A stretch of DNA of 64,000 nt from Chitinophaga sp. YR573 (GTDB taxonomy: Bacteria > Bacteroidota > Bacteroidia > Chitinophagales > Chitinophagaceae). The translations under genes and the position numbers were made by a program. Location: assembly GCF_900110995.1 (NCBI RefSeq), contig NZ_FOJF01000001.1, positions 2,311,199-2,375,198 of the forward strand. The letters are read 5' to 3'. This document shows, one piece after another, positions 35,794 to 44,746 of this stretch. The notes under the pieces were generated by a model, which was given only the letters and a program-made list of their open reading frames with translations, had not been told where the DNA came from and searched no databases. Each line of letters starts with the position of its first letter. Positions within the stretch are counted from its first letter, which is position 1.

Positions 35794-38373
35794 ATGATAG
35801 ATCTGTCCTATGACTTTATCATAACGTTACAGAAAGAAGTACTGCGCAAATTCGGAGCTGATTCCATCATACCGGGAGACTGCAAGCACCTTTCTCAATC
35901 CATACTGGATGAAACCACTAAACTGGTGAGCGAGACCACTCTTAAAAGAGTGTTCGGCTTTGCTACGACCGTACATAGCTTCTCACGTTATACATTAAAT
36001 ACCTTATCTCAATATTGCAGTTATAAAGATTGGGATGATTTCCAGTCCAGACACTTTCATCAATTACAACTTGATACCGAAGGCTCCGCACCTGAAATAG
36101 ATGATAGCAAATGGACAGAGCTGATGAACAAAGCAACAGCTGTTTCACACTATACGATTCTTACTCTCAAGAACCGTTCAGGAATTCCCTTTGCATCCAC
36201 AGTTCCAAGATCACATTGCTTTTCACACATTGAACGCTTCCTGGGAAGTGATTATGCTGCTACTGCATTTATCGCACCCTCAGGCTGGGGCAAGTCTATT
36301 ACACTTGTACACCTGGCAGAACATTTCTGGTTCAGCAAAGAAGCTAAATACAAACAGGACGTCTGCTGGTTCATTCATGCACATGCTGCCGGTAGCCTGC
36401 TGCTCAGAGGCTTTTCACTGGCTTCCTGGCTGGATAATCAGCTAAATCTGGGGAATGGTGAAAACTTCCGCGAATACTTTGCAGCACACTTTGACGCGAA
36501 AGGAGGACGATTGATCCTGATCATAGACGGCTTTGATGAACTATCTCTCTCAGGAGATAAGATGAAACTACTCTATACCAAACTGGAAGAATTCGTATAC
36601 TCAAACGACCGCTTCCCATGGGTAAAAGTGATCCTTTCTATCCGTAGTAATACCTGGTCGGAAATTTTCCAGCACTCCTTACAATATCCTGCATTCCGCC
36701 GCTACTGGTATCTTGGCCCTGAGATGGATGAAGAAACCAATATCAATCTACCCTGTTTAACAGAACAGGAAGTAAAGGCCGTATTATATAACCACCGGCT
36801 GGATCCCGCTACTGTTCGCACTTTCAGTGAAAGCTTCCTTCAGAAACTCCGTTACCCATACTATCTGCAGCTATTCTGTCAGATGAATATAGGCCCGGAA
36901 CAAACCTTTGTGGATGAGAACCTGAGCCTCTTCGAAATGGTATCCAGGTTTGTACAAAGCAGGGTATTCAATTCCCAGAGCAATACCTTTAAGATAACAA
37001 TCATAGAGAAATTGCTGCTATTGCTGGACTTTGGAAAGGCCGGTCAGTATACAGAGAAACAATTACTGCTGAATAAAAATGCAGACCTATTTCCCGCATA
37101 CAAAGAACTGCTGACAGATAATATCCTGGTAGAGGAAAACCTGAGCCAGGAAATCATGTTCCATGTAAAAGTGCGCTTCGCGCATAACGTACTACTGGAA
37201 TATTTCACCGCCATGCATTTCATTCAGGAATCAAAAATGGTGGTGGATACAATGATGCTGCAACATGTGCAGGAACAACTTCCGGCATCTTCCTACCGGG
37301 TAGGCGTCTTCAAATGGCTGCTCCGCTATGCCATCAATAATGATCAGACGGGCAGTATCCACAACATGTTTTACCTACCCCTCACCAACATGGAGAAATC
37401 GTACCTGCTGGAATATCTGGCAGTGTACTATCAACATGAAGGAGATAAACAGGTAATGCTGAAATCCATTTTCCCGCAGGGGTATTTCCGAAAACATCCT
37501 CTACACAGATTCCTCAACGATAATTTTGTACACTTCAGTAAAAAGAAGGTACTCAATGCACTGCTGGACCTTGCCGAATTACCTGAAGACAAAATAAAAA
37601 TCCGAAGTATTCTCTTCATCATGTCTTTACTACAACTGGATGCAGAACAATGTGAACAGGAATTGAACAGTATCAAAAGACTGATGAGTCATGAACAGAT
37701 GGAAGATGACCTCTGGGTTACACCACACGAACTCTACCTGTTCATCTATGAATACATGAAGTTCGGCCTGGTCAATGAACTCATCAAAGACAAGATCTAT
37801 AACTACCCGCGATATCTTAACGGTACTACCCGCCAACCCCCTTCCGTCTCAATGGAAATGGTATTACGACTAATGGGGTTTGCATTTGTGCTAAAGCATG
37901 ACTACACCCATATGCTCAACTATACCAAACGCGTTTTTGAATGTTATCCGCTGCTGGTATATCAGAAAACAGATCCCCTGCGTCTGTCACTTCTTTGCTG
38001 GCAAGCCTATGCGCATATGGGTATGGGTAATTTTGCGGCAGCGTCCAAAATTGTCAGACATGCCGAATACCTCATCAGAAAATATTCCTTCGACTTCCTG
38101 AACGGACGCCACCTCGAAGTATTACAGAAACTAATCCAGGCACATATTTACTTCCATGAAAATGAATTAAACAAGGCCATCCGTACAGCAGAAGCTGCCA
38201 TAGATATTTCCCAGAAAATGGACTTCAAATTATTCATCCTCATGGGATATCAGCTACTTAGCAAGATATACCCTCAACTACGACTGGATAAACCACAAAA
38301 CCAATCACAACAACAGATTATACTTATTAATAAAAGCACCTCTTTCAGACAGGTCAATAAATTGTGGGCGTAA
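35794..38373 (+). CDS. NACHT-like STAND NTPase with helical N-terminal domain
   Basis: The 859-residue protein has a Walker A motif APSGWGKSI (residues 161-169) and a Walker B motif LILIIDGFDEL (240-250), with a sensor-like ILSIRSNTW about 40 residues on; the doubled acidic DGFDE is typical of NACHT NTPases. The N-terminal 85 residues (ETTKLVSETTLKRVFGF, SRYTLNTLSQYCSYKDWDDF) form a helical, possibly DNA-binding, domain seen in Bacteroidota proteins of this kind. From about residue 380 on, the protein is alpha-helical with TPR-like repeats near the C-terminus (GMGNFAAASKIVRHAEYL). No nuclease, TIR or protease effector is visible. Its position suggests either a regulator of the adhesin cluster or a stand-alone defence-type STAND protein; the sequence does not decide. 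Confidence 0.85.
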   Translation: MIDLSYDFIITLQKEVLRKFGADSIIPGDCKHLSQSILDETTKLVSETTLKRVFGFATTVHSFSRYTLNTLSQYCSYKDWDDFQSRHFHQLQLDTEGSAPEIDDSKWTELMNKATAVSHYTILTLKNRSGIPFASTVPRSHCFSHIERFLGSDYAATAFIAPSGWGKSITLVHLAEHFWFSKEAKYKQDVCWFIHAHAAGSLLLRGFSLASWLDNQLNLGNGENFREYFAAHFDAKGGRLILIIDGFDELSLSGDKMKLLYTKLEEFVYSNDRFPWVKVILSIRSNTWSEIFQHSLQYPAFRRYWYLGPEMDEETNINLPCLTEQEVKAVLYNHRLDPATVRTFSESFLQKLRYPYYLQLFCQMNIGPEQTFVDENLSLFEMVSRFVQSRVFNSQSNTFKITIIEKLLLLLDFGKAGQYTEKQLLLNKNADLFPAYKELLTDNILVEENLSQEIMFHVKVRFAHNVLLEYFTAMHFIQESKMVVDTMMLQHVQEQLPASSYRVGVFKWLLRYAINNDQTGSIHNMFYLPLTNMEKSYLLEYLAVYYQHEGDKQVMLKSIFPQGYFRKHPLHRFLNDNFVHFSKKKVLNALLDLAELPEDKIKIRSILFIMSLLQLDAEQCEQELNSIKRLMSHEQMEDDLWVTPHELYLFIYEYMKFGLVNELIKDKIYNYPRYLNGTTRQPPSVSMEMVLRLMGFAFVLKHDYTHMLNYTKRVFECYPLLVYQKTDPLRLSLLCWQAYAHMGMGNFAAASKIVRHAEYLIRKYSFDFLNGRHLEVLQKLIQAHIYFHENELNKAIRTAEAAIDISQKMDFKLFILMGYQLLSKIYPQLRLDKPQNQSQQQIILINKSTSFRQVNKLWA

Positions 38374-38375
38374 AA

Positions 38376-38412
38376 AAAGAGAGAACCCGATAATCTCGTC
38401 TTTTCTTTATCT
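38376..38412 (+). terminator. weak terminator after the NACHT gene
   Basis: AAAAAGAGAGA and TCTCGTCTTTT flank a loop of about 10 nt, followed by CTTTAT. The stem is short (GAGA/TCTC plus A-T pairs), so termination is possible but incomplete. Confidence 0.4.
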
Positions 38413-38416
38413 GGCA

Positions 38417-38424
38417 TAATTTTG
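38417..38424 (+). promoter_or_regulatory. -7 promoter element of the transglutaminase-ClC-Kef operon
   Basis: TAATTTTG matches TAnnTTTG. Transcription would start near 38430, so the TTG-started frame at 38430 cannot be the gene start and the ATG at 38442 is favoured. No TTG at -33 was found. Confidence 0.55.
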
Positions 38425-38441
38425 CGTTATTGCATACCATA

Positions 38442-39350
38442 ATGGCCATAGATGAAAGCAAATACACCACTTTACAGCATTTTCTGCTCAACCTCCTGAG
38501 CTTGTTGACAATCATTCCGCTGGCCCCCTACATGAACAGGTATATACCGCCAATTGTAGCCGGGGGATTGCATGTGGACATGTTTGTAGCTGTATTACTC
38601 GCTTTCTTTTTTACCCGTTTATTATCCTGGATATTCAAACCCCTTATCATTCCGGCATTTGTACTGGTATGTAGTATATTATGTTTCAACTATTTCACCG
38701 ACAACTACTCTTTCGATAATGTCTTAAATGATTATAAAGGCATGGTACAGGGTAACTGGGGAGCCAAGAACAGTAAACAGCTGGACATCCTCAGCCTCTA
38801 TCCTCATCGTGTGGAGAGTTACCGCGATAAAACGGTAAGGGGTATCCGTGATAAAGTGAACTATAAAGATTCCCTGGTACGCAATTTCTCTGTAGCCCAT
38901 TCCCTGACCGACTTTGATGAATACTTCCCGAAATATGGCAAGGTATCCCGTTACCTGGCCCTGTTCCATTATATTAACAGGAATTTCAAATATGTGCCGG
39001 ATACCCGTCGTGACGAGTATTTTGCCACTCCGCAGGAAACCATTCAAAATGGGCTTGGGGGCGATTGTGATGATCATTCTATCCTGATGGCCTCCTGCCT
39101 GCAGGCCATTGGAGCCCGTTGCCGTATAGTACTCATCCAGGGTCATGCATACCCGGAGCTTTATTGCGGCAACAGAGAAGATTTTGAAGTAATAAAGCAG
39201 GCTATCGTAACTTTATTTCCCCAGCCACCCGTAAAAGAGATCCATTACCACGAAATGAAAGGAGAGTACTGGATCAATCTTGATTATACCGCACGTCATC
39301 CTGGCGGTCCATATATGAATGATAAGGTCTATTCATTAATTGAATTATGA
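38442..39350 (+). CDS. membrane protein with transglutaminase-like cysteine-protease domain
   Basis: The 302-residue protein starts with a cytoplasmic stretch followed by two to three transmembrane segments (about 15-85; the last is PLIIPAFVLVCSILCF), then a soluble part with a transglutaminase-like fold. The triad region is visible: the cysteine in GLGGDCDDHSILMASCLQ, a histidine in IQGHAYPELYC, and an aspartate in YWINLDYT. The fold can be a peptidase or a transamidase; substrate unknown. It is the first gene of a tight operon with a ClC channel and KefF/KefB-like genes, with 10 bp or less between genes. Confidence 0.82.
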   Translation: MAIDESKYTTLQHFLLNLLSLLTIIPLAPYMNRYIPPIVAGGLHVDMFVAVLLAFFFTRLLSWIFKPLIIPAFVLVCSILCFNYFTDNYSFDNVLNDYKGMVQGNWGAKNSKQLDILSLYPHRVESYRDKTVRGIRDKVNYKDSLVRNFSVAHSLTDFDEYFPKYGKVSRYLALFHYINRNFKYVPDTRRDEYFATPQETIQNGLGGDCDDHSILMASCLQAIGARCRIVLIQGHAYPELYCGNREDFEVIKQAIVTLFPQPPVKEIHYHEMKGEYWINLDYTARHPGGPYMNDKVYSLIEL

Positions 39351-39360
39351 GGATAAGCAA

Positions 39361-41220
39361 ATGAGCCATTTTAAAACAATAAAGAAATATCACAGTTTTT
39401 TCAGATTCAAGAGAGATTTTGAAAGATATAGTCTGAAGCGCGCCAGAAGCTATGAGATCATTATTCACTGGTTGCATAAGAAAATGAGCAGGAATCAGTT
39501 CCTGATCCTATCCGGTATTATTGTAGGTTGTGCGGCAGGACTGGCAGGTGTTGTGCTGAAAATGCTGGTGCACTATATCCATTACTTTATTACATACAAA
39601 GTCCACTTTAGCACACAGATAATATTTTACGCTTTATTCCCCTTCCTCGGTATTGTATTGACTACCCTGGTAGTTTTATTATTCTTTAAAGGGCAATCCC
39701 GTAAAGGGATTCCGGCGATCTTATACGAGATCGCTCAAAACTCCAGCCTGATTCCACAGGTAAAGATGTACTCCCAGGTATTGCAAAGCGCTATCACGGT
39801 AGGATTAGGTGGTTCCGCAGGGTTGGAAAGTCCTATTGCTGTAACCGGTGCTGCCATTGGATCCAATTATGCACGCAACTACCGGATGGGATACAAAGAA
39901 CGCACGCTGTTACTCGCAGCCGGCGCCACTGCCGGTATTGCCGCTGCTTTTAACGCTCCTATAGCTGGCGTGATGTTCGCTTTCGAGATCCTGCTCACCG
40001 GTGTAGTGTTCTCTGATTTTATGCCACTCATCCTGGCCTCTGTATGCGGCAGCTTGTTATCTAAGATCATTTTACAGGAAGAGGCTTTGTTTCATTTTGA
40101 ATCAAGACAACCTTTCAATTATTATAATGTTCCCTTCTATATAGTACTGGGGCTGTTATGCGCCCTCTATGCCCGTTACTTTGTAGTAGTATCACAACGT
40201 ATAGAACATTTCTTTGCAAAGCTGCAATGGCATGCCCTTAAAAAAGCACTATTTGGGGGATTGATCGTTTCTTTTCTATGTGTATTATTACCACCCTTTT
40301 TCGGTGAGGGGTATTCAAGTGTGAAACTACTGGCTGTAGGAGATTCCAGCAATATTATACAGAACAGTTTCTTTCGTTACCTGCCCACACAAAGCTGGAT
40401 GGTACTGGTATTCACCGGTTGCATCTGCCTGCTGAAAGTGTTTGCTACTGCGTTTACTATTCATAGTGGAGGTAATGGTGGTAACTTTGCCCCCTCTCTG
40501 TTTGCAGGTGGTTTTCTTGGTTACTTCTTTTCCATGGTATGCGTGGCTCTGGGCTTTGAACATGTTCCGCTCACCAACCTTGTGATAGTAGGAATGGCTG
40601 GCGTAATGAGTGGTGTAATGTATGCACCGCTTACCGCAATATTCCTCATTGCAGAATCCAGTTCCGGTTACGACCTCTTTATTCCGCTAATGATTGTAGC
40701 CACCATTTCATTCCTGGTTGCTAAATGGTTTTCTCCCACTCCTCCGGACCTTCAACACCTGGTAAATGAGGGGAAGATCTTTACCCGTGCTCATGATAAA
40801 AACATCTTATCCCTGTTGAAGATAGAAGACTTTGTAGAAACAGAGTTTCAAAAGATAAATAATACTGCTACACTGCGTACCTTAATAGAACTGGTAAAAC
40901 AGGGTAGCCGGGACTTCATTGGAGTAGTGAACACAGAGGGGCGTCTGGACGGGCTGATATCACTGGATGATATCCGTCCTATTATGTTCAATCCTGCGCT
41001 CTATGACACAACGATGGTGAAACAGCTGATGAAGCCACCAGCAGCAGTGATTTATCTGAATGATAATGTAGCAAATGTTATCCGCCGCTTTGATGACACA
41101 CATGCGTGGTACCTGCCTGTTATCAATGACAAAAAACTGGTGGGCTTCGTATCAAAATCAAGTATCCTTAACCAGTACAGGCTTTTGTTGCAGGAATACT
41201 CAGAAGACACACAAAATTAA
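39361..41220 (+). CDS. ClC-family chloride channel/antiporter with CBS domains
   Basis: The 619-residue protein has the ClC core: about ten membrane helices, the gating-glutamate motif GGSAGLESPIAV (Glu near residue 155), the GNGGNFAPSLFAGG filter segment, and the KGIPAIL stretch in the position of GSGIP. The C-terminal third is a pair of CBS domains (about 480-605; ending VINDKKLVGFVSKSSIL), which bind nucleotides and regulate gating. The gating glutamate suggests H+/Cl- exchange rather than a plain channel. The start at 39361 was chosen because the frame before it begins with TTG inside the preceding gene. Confidence 0.92.
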   Translation: MSHFKTIKKYHSFFRFKRDFERYSLKRARSYEIIIHWLHKKMSRNQFLILSGIIVGCAAGLAGVVLKMLVHYIHYFITYKVHFSTQIIFYALFPFLGIVLTTLVVLLFFKGQSRKGIPAILYEIAQNSSLIPQVKMYSQVLQSAITVGLGGSAGLESPIAVTGAAIGSNYARNYRMGYKERTLLLAAGATAGIAAAFNAPIAGVMFAFEILLTGVVFSDFMPLILASVCGSLLSKIILQEEALFHFESRQPFNYYNVPFYIVLGLLCALYARYFVVVSQRIEHFFAKLQWHALKKALFGGLIVSFLCVLLPPFFGEGYSSVKLLAVGDSSNIIQNSFFRYLPTQSWMVLVFTGCICLLKVFATAFTIHSGGNGGNFAPSLFAGGFLGYFFSMVCVALGFEHVPLTNLVIVGMAGVMSGVMYAPLTAIFLIAESSSGYDLFIPLMIVATISFLVAKWFSPTPPDLQHLVNEGKIFTRAHDKNILSLLKIEDFVETEFQKINNTATLRTLIELVKQGSRDFIGVVNTEGRLDGLISLDDIRPIMFNPALYDTTMVKQLMKPPAAVIYLNDNVANVIRRFDDTHAWYLPVINDKKLVGFVSKSSILNQYRLLLQEYSEDTQN

Positions 41221-41228
41221 GAACGACT

Positions 41229-41777
41229 GTGACTAAAATTCTTATACTATTTGCGCATCCTGCGCTTGAAAAATCCAGGGTACAGGCCGCGTTACTCCCT
41301 GCCATAAAAGGCATGCAGGGCATTACCCTGCACGATTTATATGAAGTATATCCAGATCTCAATATAGATGTCAGGCATGAACAATCTTTGCTCCTGCAAC
41401 ATGACATTATCTTATTCCAGCATCCTTTTTACTGGTACAGCGCACCCGCTATTGTCAAACAATGGCAGGACCTTGTACTGGAACACGGATGGGCATATGG
41501 CAGCACCGGTACAGCATTGCGGGGCAAACGGATTGGCAATGTTATCACTACCGGCGGACAGGAATCATCCTATGACAAGGAAGGCTGGAACCACCATACC
41601 GTAGAGGATTTCCTGCTGCCATTCAAACAAACGGCAACCCTCTGCAATATGCAGTACATGCCGCCGTATATTATTTACGGGACTCACCGTATTACACCAT
41701 CACTCATCCAGGAAGAAGTCGTCGCTTACAGGCAGATGCTGGAAGAACTGAGAGATGGAAAATCCCTGACCCAATAA
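41229..41777 (+). CDS. KefF/KefG-like flavodoxin-fold quinone oxidoreductase
   Basis: The 182-residue protein has the NAD(P)H-quinone oxidoreductase fold: an N-terminal ILILFAHPALEKSR phosphate loop and the FQHPFYWYSAPAIVKQW and TTGGQESSYDKEG motifs that bind flavin. Proteins of this type are the ancillary subunits KefF/KefG of the glutathione-gated potassium/proton antiporters. The neighbouring KefB gene, only 10 bp downstream, strongly supports that role. The start is GTG at 41229, 8 bp after the ClC stop; no better ATG exists in frame. Confidence 0.9.
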   Translation: MTKILILFAHPALEKSRVQAALLPAIKGMQGITLHDLYEVYPDLNIDVRHEQSLLLQHDIILFQHPFYWYSAPAIVKQWQDLVLEHGWAYGSTGTALRGKRIGNVITTGGQESSYDKEGWNHHTVEDFLLPFKQTATLCNMQYMPPYIIYGTHRITPSLIQEEVVAYRQMLEELRDGKSLTQ

Positions 41778-41787
41778 ATTATACGCT

Positions 41788-43662
41788 ATGGAACATTCTT
41801 ACTTTTTTATAACAATGATATATCTGGCTGCAGCGGTCATCTTTATACCGTTAGCCAGGAAACTGGGATTAGGTTCCGTACTGGGATACCTGCTGGCAGG
41901 TATGGTCATCGGGCCGTCCATGCTGGGGTTCATAGGACAGGAAGGACAGGACATTATGCACTTCGCGGAATTTGGTGTAGTGATGATGCTGTTCCTCATC
42001 GGTCTTGAACTGGAACCGGCGCTGCTATGGAATATGCGTGCCCCCATCCTCGGATTGGGCGGATTGCAGGTACTGATTACCACTGCTGTGATCACGGGCG
42101 GGGCTTTATTACTCGGCCAGCCGCTGAATGCTTCGCTGGCGCTGGGAATGACACTGTCACTTTCCTCTACGGCCATTGTGCTGCAAAGCCTTAAAGAGAA
42201 AGGGACTCTCTCTTCTTCCGCCGGGCAAAGTGCCTTCTCCGTATTACTGTTCCAGGATATCGCCGTGATTCCCATGCTGGCTATCTTCCCGCTGCTGGCA
42301 GGTGCCAGCTCCACGCACAAAGACGGGCATACACTCCGCGATAACCTGCCCGCATGGGGACAAACGCTCGTTGTGCTGGGAGCGGTAGTCGTGATCATTG
42401 TGGCCGGCCGTTACCTGATAAAACCATTACTACGTATAGTTGCCCGTGCCCGTGTGCGTGAACTGTTCACCGCTTTTGCCTTACTGCTGGTAGTCTCCAT
42501 TTCAGTGCTGATGTCGCTGGTAGGTTTAAGCCCTGCATTAGGCGCATTCCTGGGGGGCGTGGTACTGGCGAATAGTGAGTACCGCCACGAACTGGAAAGC
42601 GACGTAGAGCCTTTTAAAGGGCTATTACTGGGCCTGTTCTTTATGGCAGTAGGTGCGTCTATAGATTTCAAACTGGTATTATCCATGCCCTGGGTGATCG
42701 TAGGACTGGTAGCTGCACTGATGACATTAAAGACTATCATTTTATTAACGCTGGGTAAAGTGTTCCGTATCAGTACAGAACAGAATCTTTTATTCGGAGT
42801 GGCTTTGTCACAGGTAGGAGAGTTTGCCTTTGTGTTATTATCCTTTACAAATCAATACAACATACTGCCGGAAGCTACTGTGAGTATTATGACGGCCGTA
42901 GTGGCCATCAGTATGGCGCTTACTCCATTGCTCATGATGCTGTATGAAAAAGTAATACAGCCACGCTTTAACGTAGCAGACAGGAATACCCGTCAGCCGG
43001 ACGAAATACATTTACAGGAAAAACACCCGGTTATCATTGCCGGCTTTGGCCGCTTTGGAAATATCGCAGGCAGGTTCCTTCGCGTAAACGGTATCAAGGC
43101 AACCATACTGGACCTGGATTCTGACCGTGTGGACGCCTTACGGAACTTAGGTGAAAAAGTATATTACGGAGACGCCTCCCGTCATGATCTGCTGGAAGCC
43201 GCCGGAGCATCAGATGCGAAAATAATTATCGTTGCCATGGACACAGTAGAGCAGACACTGGAAGTGGTAAAAGTAGTACGCAAACATTTCCCTCATCTGC
43301 AAATGCTGGTGAAGGCAGAAAATATTCCGGATACTTATGAACTGATGGACCTGGGTGTATTACACATCTATCGGGAAACGCTTGATACATCTTTACGTAT
43401 GGGCGCCGATGCACTGAATATGCTGGGCATCAGGGCTTATCATGCACATCGTATAGCCAGTACATTCCGTAAGCAGGAAGACAAGGCACTGAAGGGGCTT
43501 TCTGCTATCAGGAACGATAAGAAATTATATATAAATACGGTGAAGGAACGTATAGAAGAACTGGAAAAACTGATGGCGAATGATAAGGTTACACGCTGGA
43601 ATTCTCCCGCACAGGGCTGGGATGAAAGTTCACTGATCAATGAAGCGAACGAGGATCAGTAA
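41788..43662 (+). CDS. kefB: Kef-type potassium/proton antiporter with TrkA-N domain
   Basis: The 624-residue protein has a twelve-helix sodium/proton-exchanger domain (about 1-385; motif MMLFLIGLELEPALLW) and a C-terminal RCK/TrkA-N domain binding nucleotide or glutathione (about 410-530; PVIIAGFGRFGNIAGRFL, then ILDLDSDRVDALRNLG). It exchanges potassium for protons and usually protects cells from electrophiles when glutathione adducts form. Together with KefF-like protein and the ClC antiporter the operon suggests a pH and ion-homeostasis module. The final residues lie within a palindrome shared with the opposite gene. Confidence 0.93.
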   Translation: MEHSYFFITMIYLAAAVIFIPLARKLGLGSVLGYLLAGMVIGPSMLGFIGQEGQDIMHFAEFGVVMMLFLIGLELEPALLWNMRAPILGLGGLQVLITTAVITGGALLLGQPLNASLALGMTLSLSSTAIVLQSLKEKGTLSSSAGQSAFSVLLFQDIAVIPMLAIFPLLAGASSTHKDGHTLRDNLPAWGQTLVVLGAVVVIIVAGRYLIKPLLRIVARARVRELFTAFALLLVVSISVLMSLVGLSPALGAFLGGVVLANSEYRHELESDVEPFKGLLLGLFFMAVGASIDFKLVLSMPWVIVGLVAALMTLKTIILLTLGKVFRISTEQNLLFGVALSQVGEFAFVLLSFTNQYNILPEATVSIMTAVVAISMALTPLLMMLYEKVIQPRFNVADRNTRQPDEIHLQEKHPVIIAGFGRFGNIAGRFLRVNGIKATILDLDSDRVDALRNLGEKVYYGDASRHDLLEAAGASDAKIIIVAMDTVEQTLEVVKVVRKHFPHLQMLVKAENIPDTYELMDLGVLHIYRETLDTSLRMGADALNMLGIRAYHAHRIASTFRKQEDKALKGLSAIRNDKKLYINTVKERIEELEKLMANDKVTRWNSPAQGWDESSLINEANEDQ

Positions 43663-43673
43663 TTACTGATCCT
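43652..43673. repeat. 22-bp perfect palindrome across two convergent stop codons
   Basis: A GGATCAGTAA half and its reverse complement TTACTGATCC, flanked by A and T, meet with no spacer. Reading either way gives codons for Asp-Gln followed by a stop. A DNA cruciform or RNA hairpin could serve as a shared terminator. Confidence 0.7.
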
Positions 43674-43911
43674 GATTTACGGCTTCCACAATCCTGCGGG
43701 CAATTTCTTCCAGCAGGCCTGGTTCCATATTCGGCATATGAGAATGAATATTACCAATAGCACGGAGATACCCTTCTTCATCTTCTTCGAAGGTAATCTC
43801 ATGCTGTTCTACAGTCACTTTGAAAGTAGCTTTGTACTGTTGTAAATGTGGATGTACCTCAAGGATATGAGGCTTGTCCATGTATTCAAACTTTAATATA
43901 AAATTCTCCAC
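43663..43911 (-). CDS. small acidic hypothetical protein, 82 residues
   Basis: The protein (GTG start, 5 bp after the preceding gene's stop) reads as a compact alpha/beta fold: a strand-rich first half (FILKFEY, HILEVHPH, ATFKVTVEQHEITF) followed by a helix (PGLLEEIARRIVEAVNQDQ). No signal peptide or membrane segment is visible. I do not recognise the family. It forms a two-gene unit with the small membrane protein upstream, and its stop codon abuts that of KefB. Confidence 0.7.
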   Translation of the reverse strand: MENFILKFEYMDKPHILEVHPHLQQYKATFKVTVEQHEITFEEDEEGYLRAIGNIHSHMPNMEPGLLEEIARRIVEAVNQDQ

Positions 43912-43916
43912 CTTTC

Positions 43917-44150
43917 TTATTTTAATTGCGCATCAACACTCCTGTTCTTCATTTTCACCTTTTCTTCTCTTGATAACTGATGAATGAATAAAAGTGAAAA
44001 ATAAGCAATTGCGCTGATGATAAGAATATATCCGATGAAACCAAGTGTATGGAATACACGGAACCACGCCCAGTCATTGGTGACAGCGTATTGTGCTAAG
44101 ATGGCGAATAACGTACCGATGGTTGCAAATGCAAAAGCAATTCTCTTCAT
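43917..44150 (-). CDS. small two-helix membrane protein
   Basis: The 77-residue protein has two hydrophobic helices (about 4-22, FAFATIGTLFAILAQYAV, and 34-55, LGFIGYILIISAIAYF) and a positively charged C-terminal tail (REEKVKMKNRS). That suggests an inner-membrane protein with the tail in the cytoplasm. No family was recognised. It is followed after 5 bp by the acidic 82-residue protein. A possible -7 box TACCTTTG lies on the minus strand at 44283-44276, about 126 bp upstream. Confidence 0.65.
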   Translation of the reverse strand: MKRIAFAFATIGTLFAILAQYAVTNDWAWFRVFHTLGFIGYILIISAIAYFSLLFIHQLSREEKVKMKNRSVDAQLK

Positions 44151-44615
44151 AAAGAGTAAATTTTGGGATTCTTCCTTTTATTATAAAATTGATCTGTCCT
44201 ATCTATTAAAATCGTTGGTTAATTCTAATGCTGATTATTGGGGGCAAACCTGATGCCATGACAATATAGGTAAGACAAAGGTACTATCCATGCTCATTTC
44301 TTCGCAGATATTTTTCCACATTTGAAGGAAATACATCTCAATGTGTATAAATCCTTAAACATGAATATTTTGCACATAATTGTTACTTTATCAATATTTA
44401 TACTTGATATTATAATCAAAATATATTATAATTGTGCAAGTTTACGATCATTGTAAATGACAAGATTAGACTTATATCTAAAGTATATTATTAGCCTTAT
44501 CAGGATGATAAAGTAGATATTAACATTCCTGCTCCCTTACTTCTCTCTCAGCAGAAATAATCACTTTCCGCATAATACAATTAAAGTAAAATTAAACACA
44601 CCGAAACAATGAAAC

Positions 44616-44650
44616 GGCCAGCCCTGTCGCGGGAGGGCCCTTTTTCTTTT
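44616..44650 (+). terminator. orphan plus-strand terminator
   Basis: GCCCT (44621-44625) pairs with AGGGC (44634-44638) around an 8-nt loop, followed by CCTTTTTCTTTT. There is a T-run on the plus strand only. It would end a transcript arising in 44151-44615. Confidence 0.6.
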
Positions 44651-44663
44651 GCCTTATACCTAT

Positions 44664-44693
44664 GAAAAAAGCCGGAATAAGATTATTCCGGCT
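44664..44693 (-). terminator. terminator of the efflux operon
   Basis: On the minus strand AGCCGGAATA pairs with TATTCCGGCT (10 bp, 4-nt loop) and is followed by TTTTTTC. It lies about 55 bp downstream of the transporter stop codon. Confidence 0.85.
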
Positions 44694-44746
44694 CATTACC
44701 TAAACCTACAACTGTTACACTGTTAGTAACATATCTTTAATATCTT

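Larger units (their letters stand above)
44151..44746. other. 596-bp AT-rich intergenic region, possible small RNA
   Basis: No coding frame is convincing. Two terminators lie at the right end: one for plus-strand transcription at 44616-44650, and one for the minus-strand efflux operon at 44664-44693. As the last plus-strand gene ends at 43662, the first terminator has no visible gene to serve. Confidence 0.5.
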
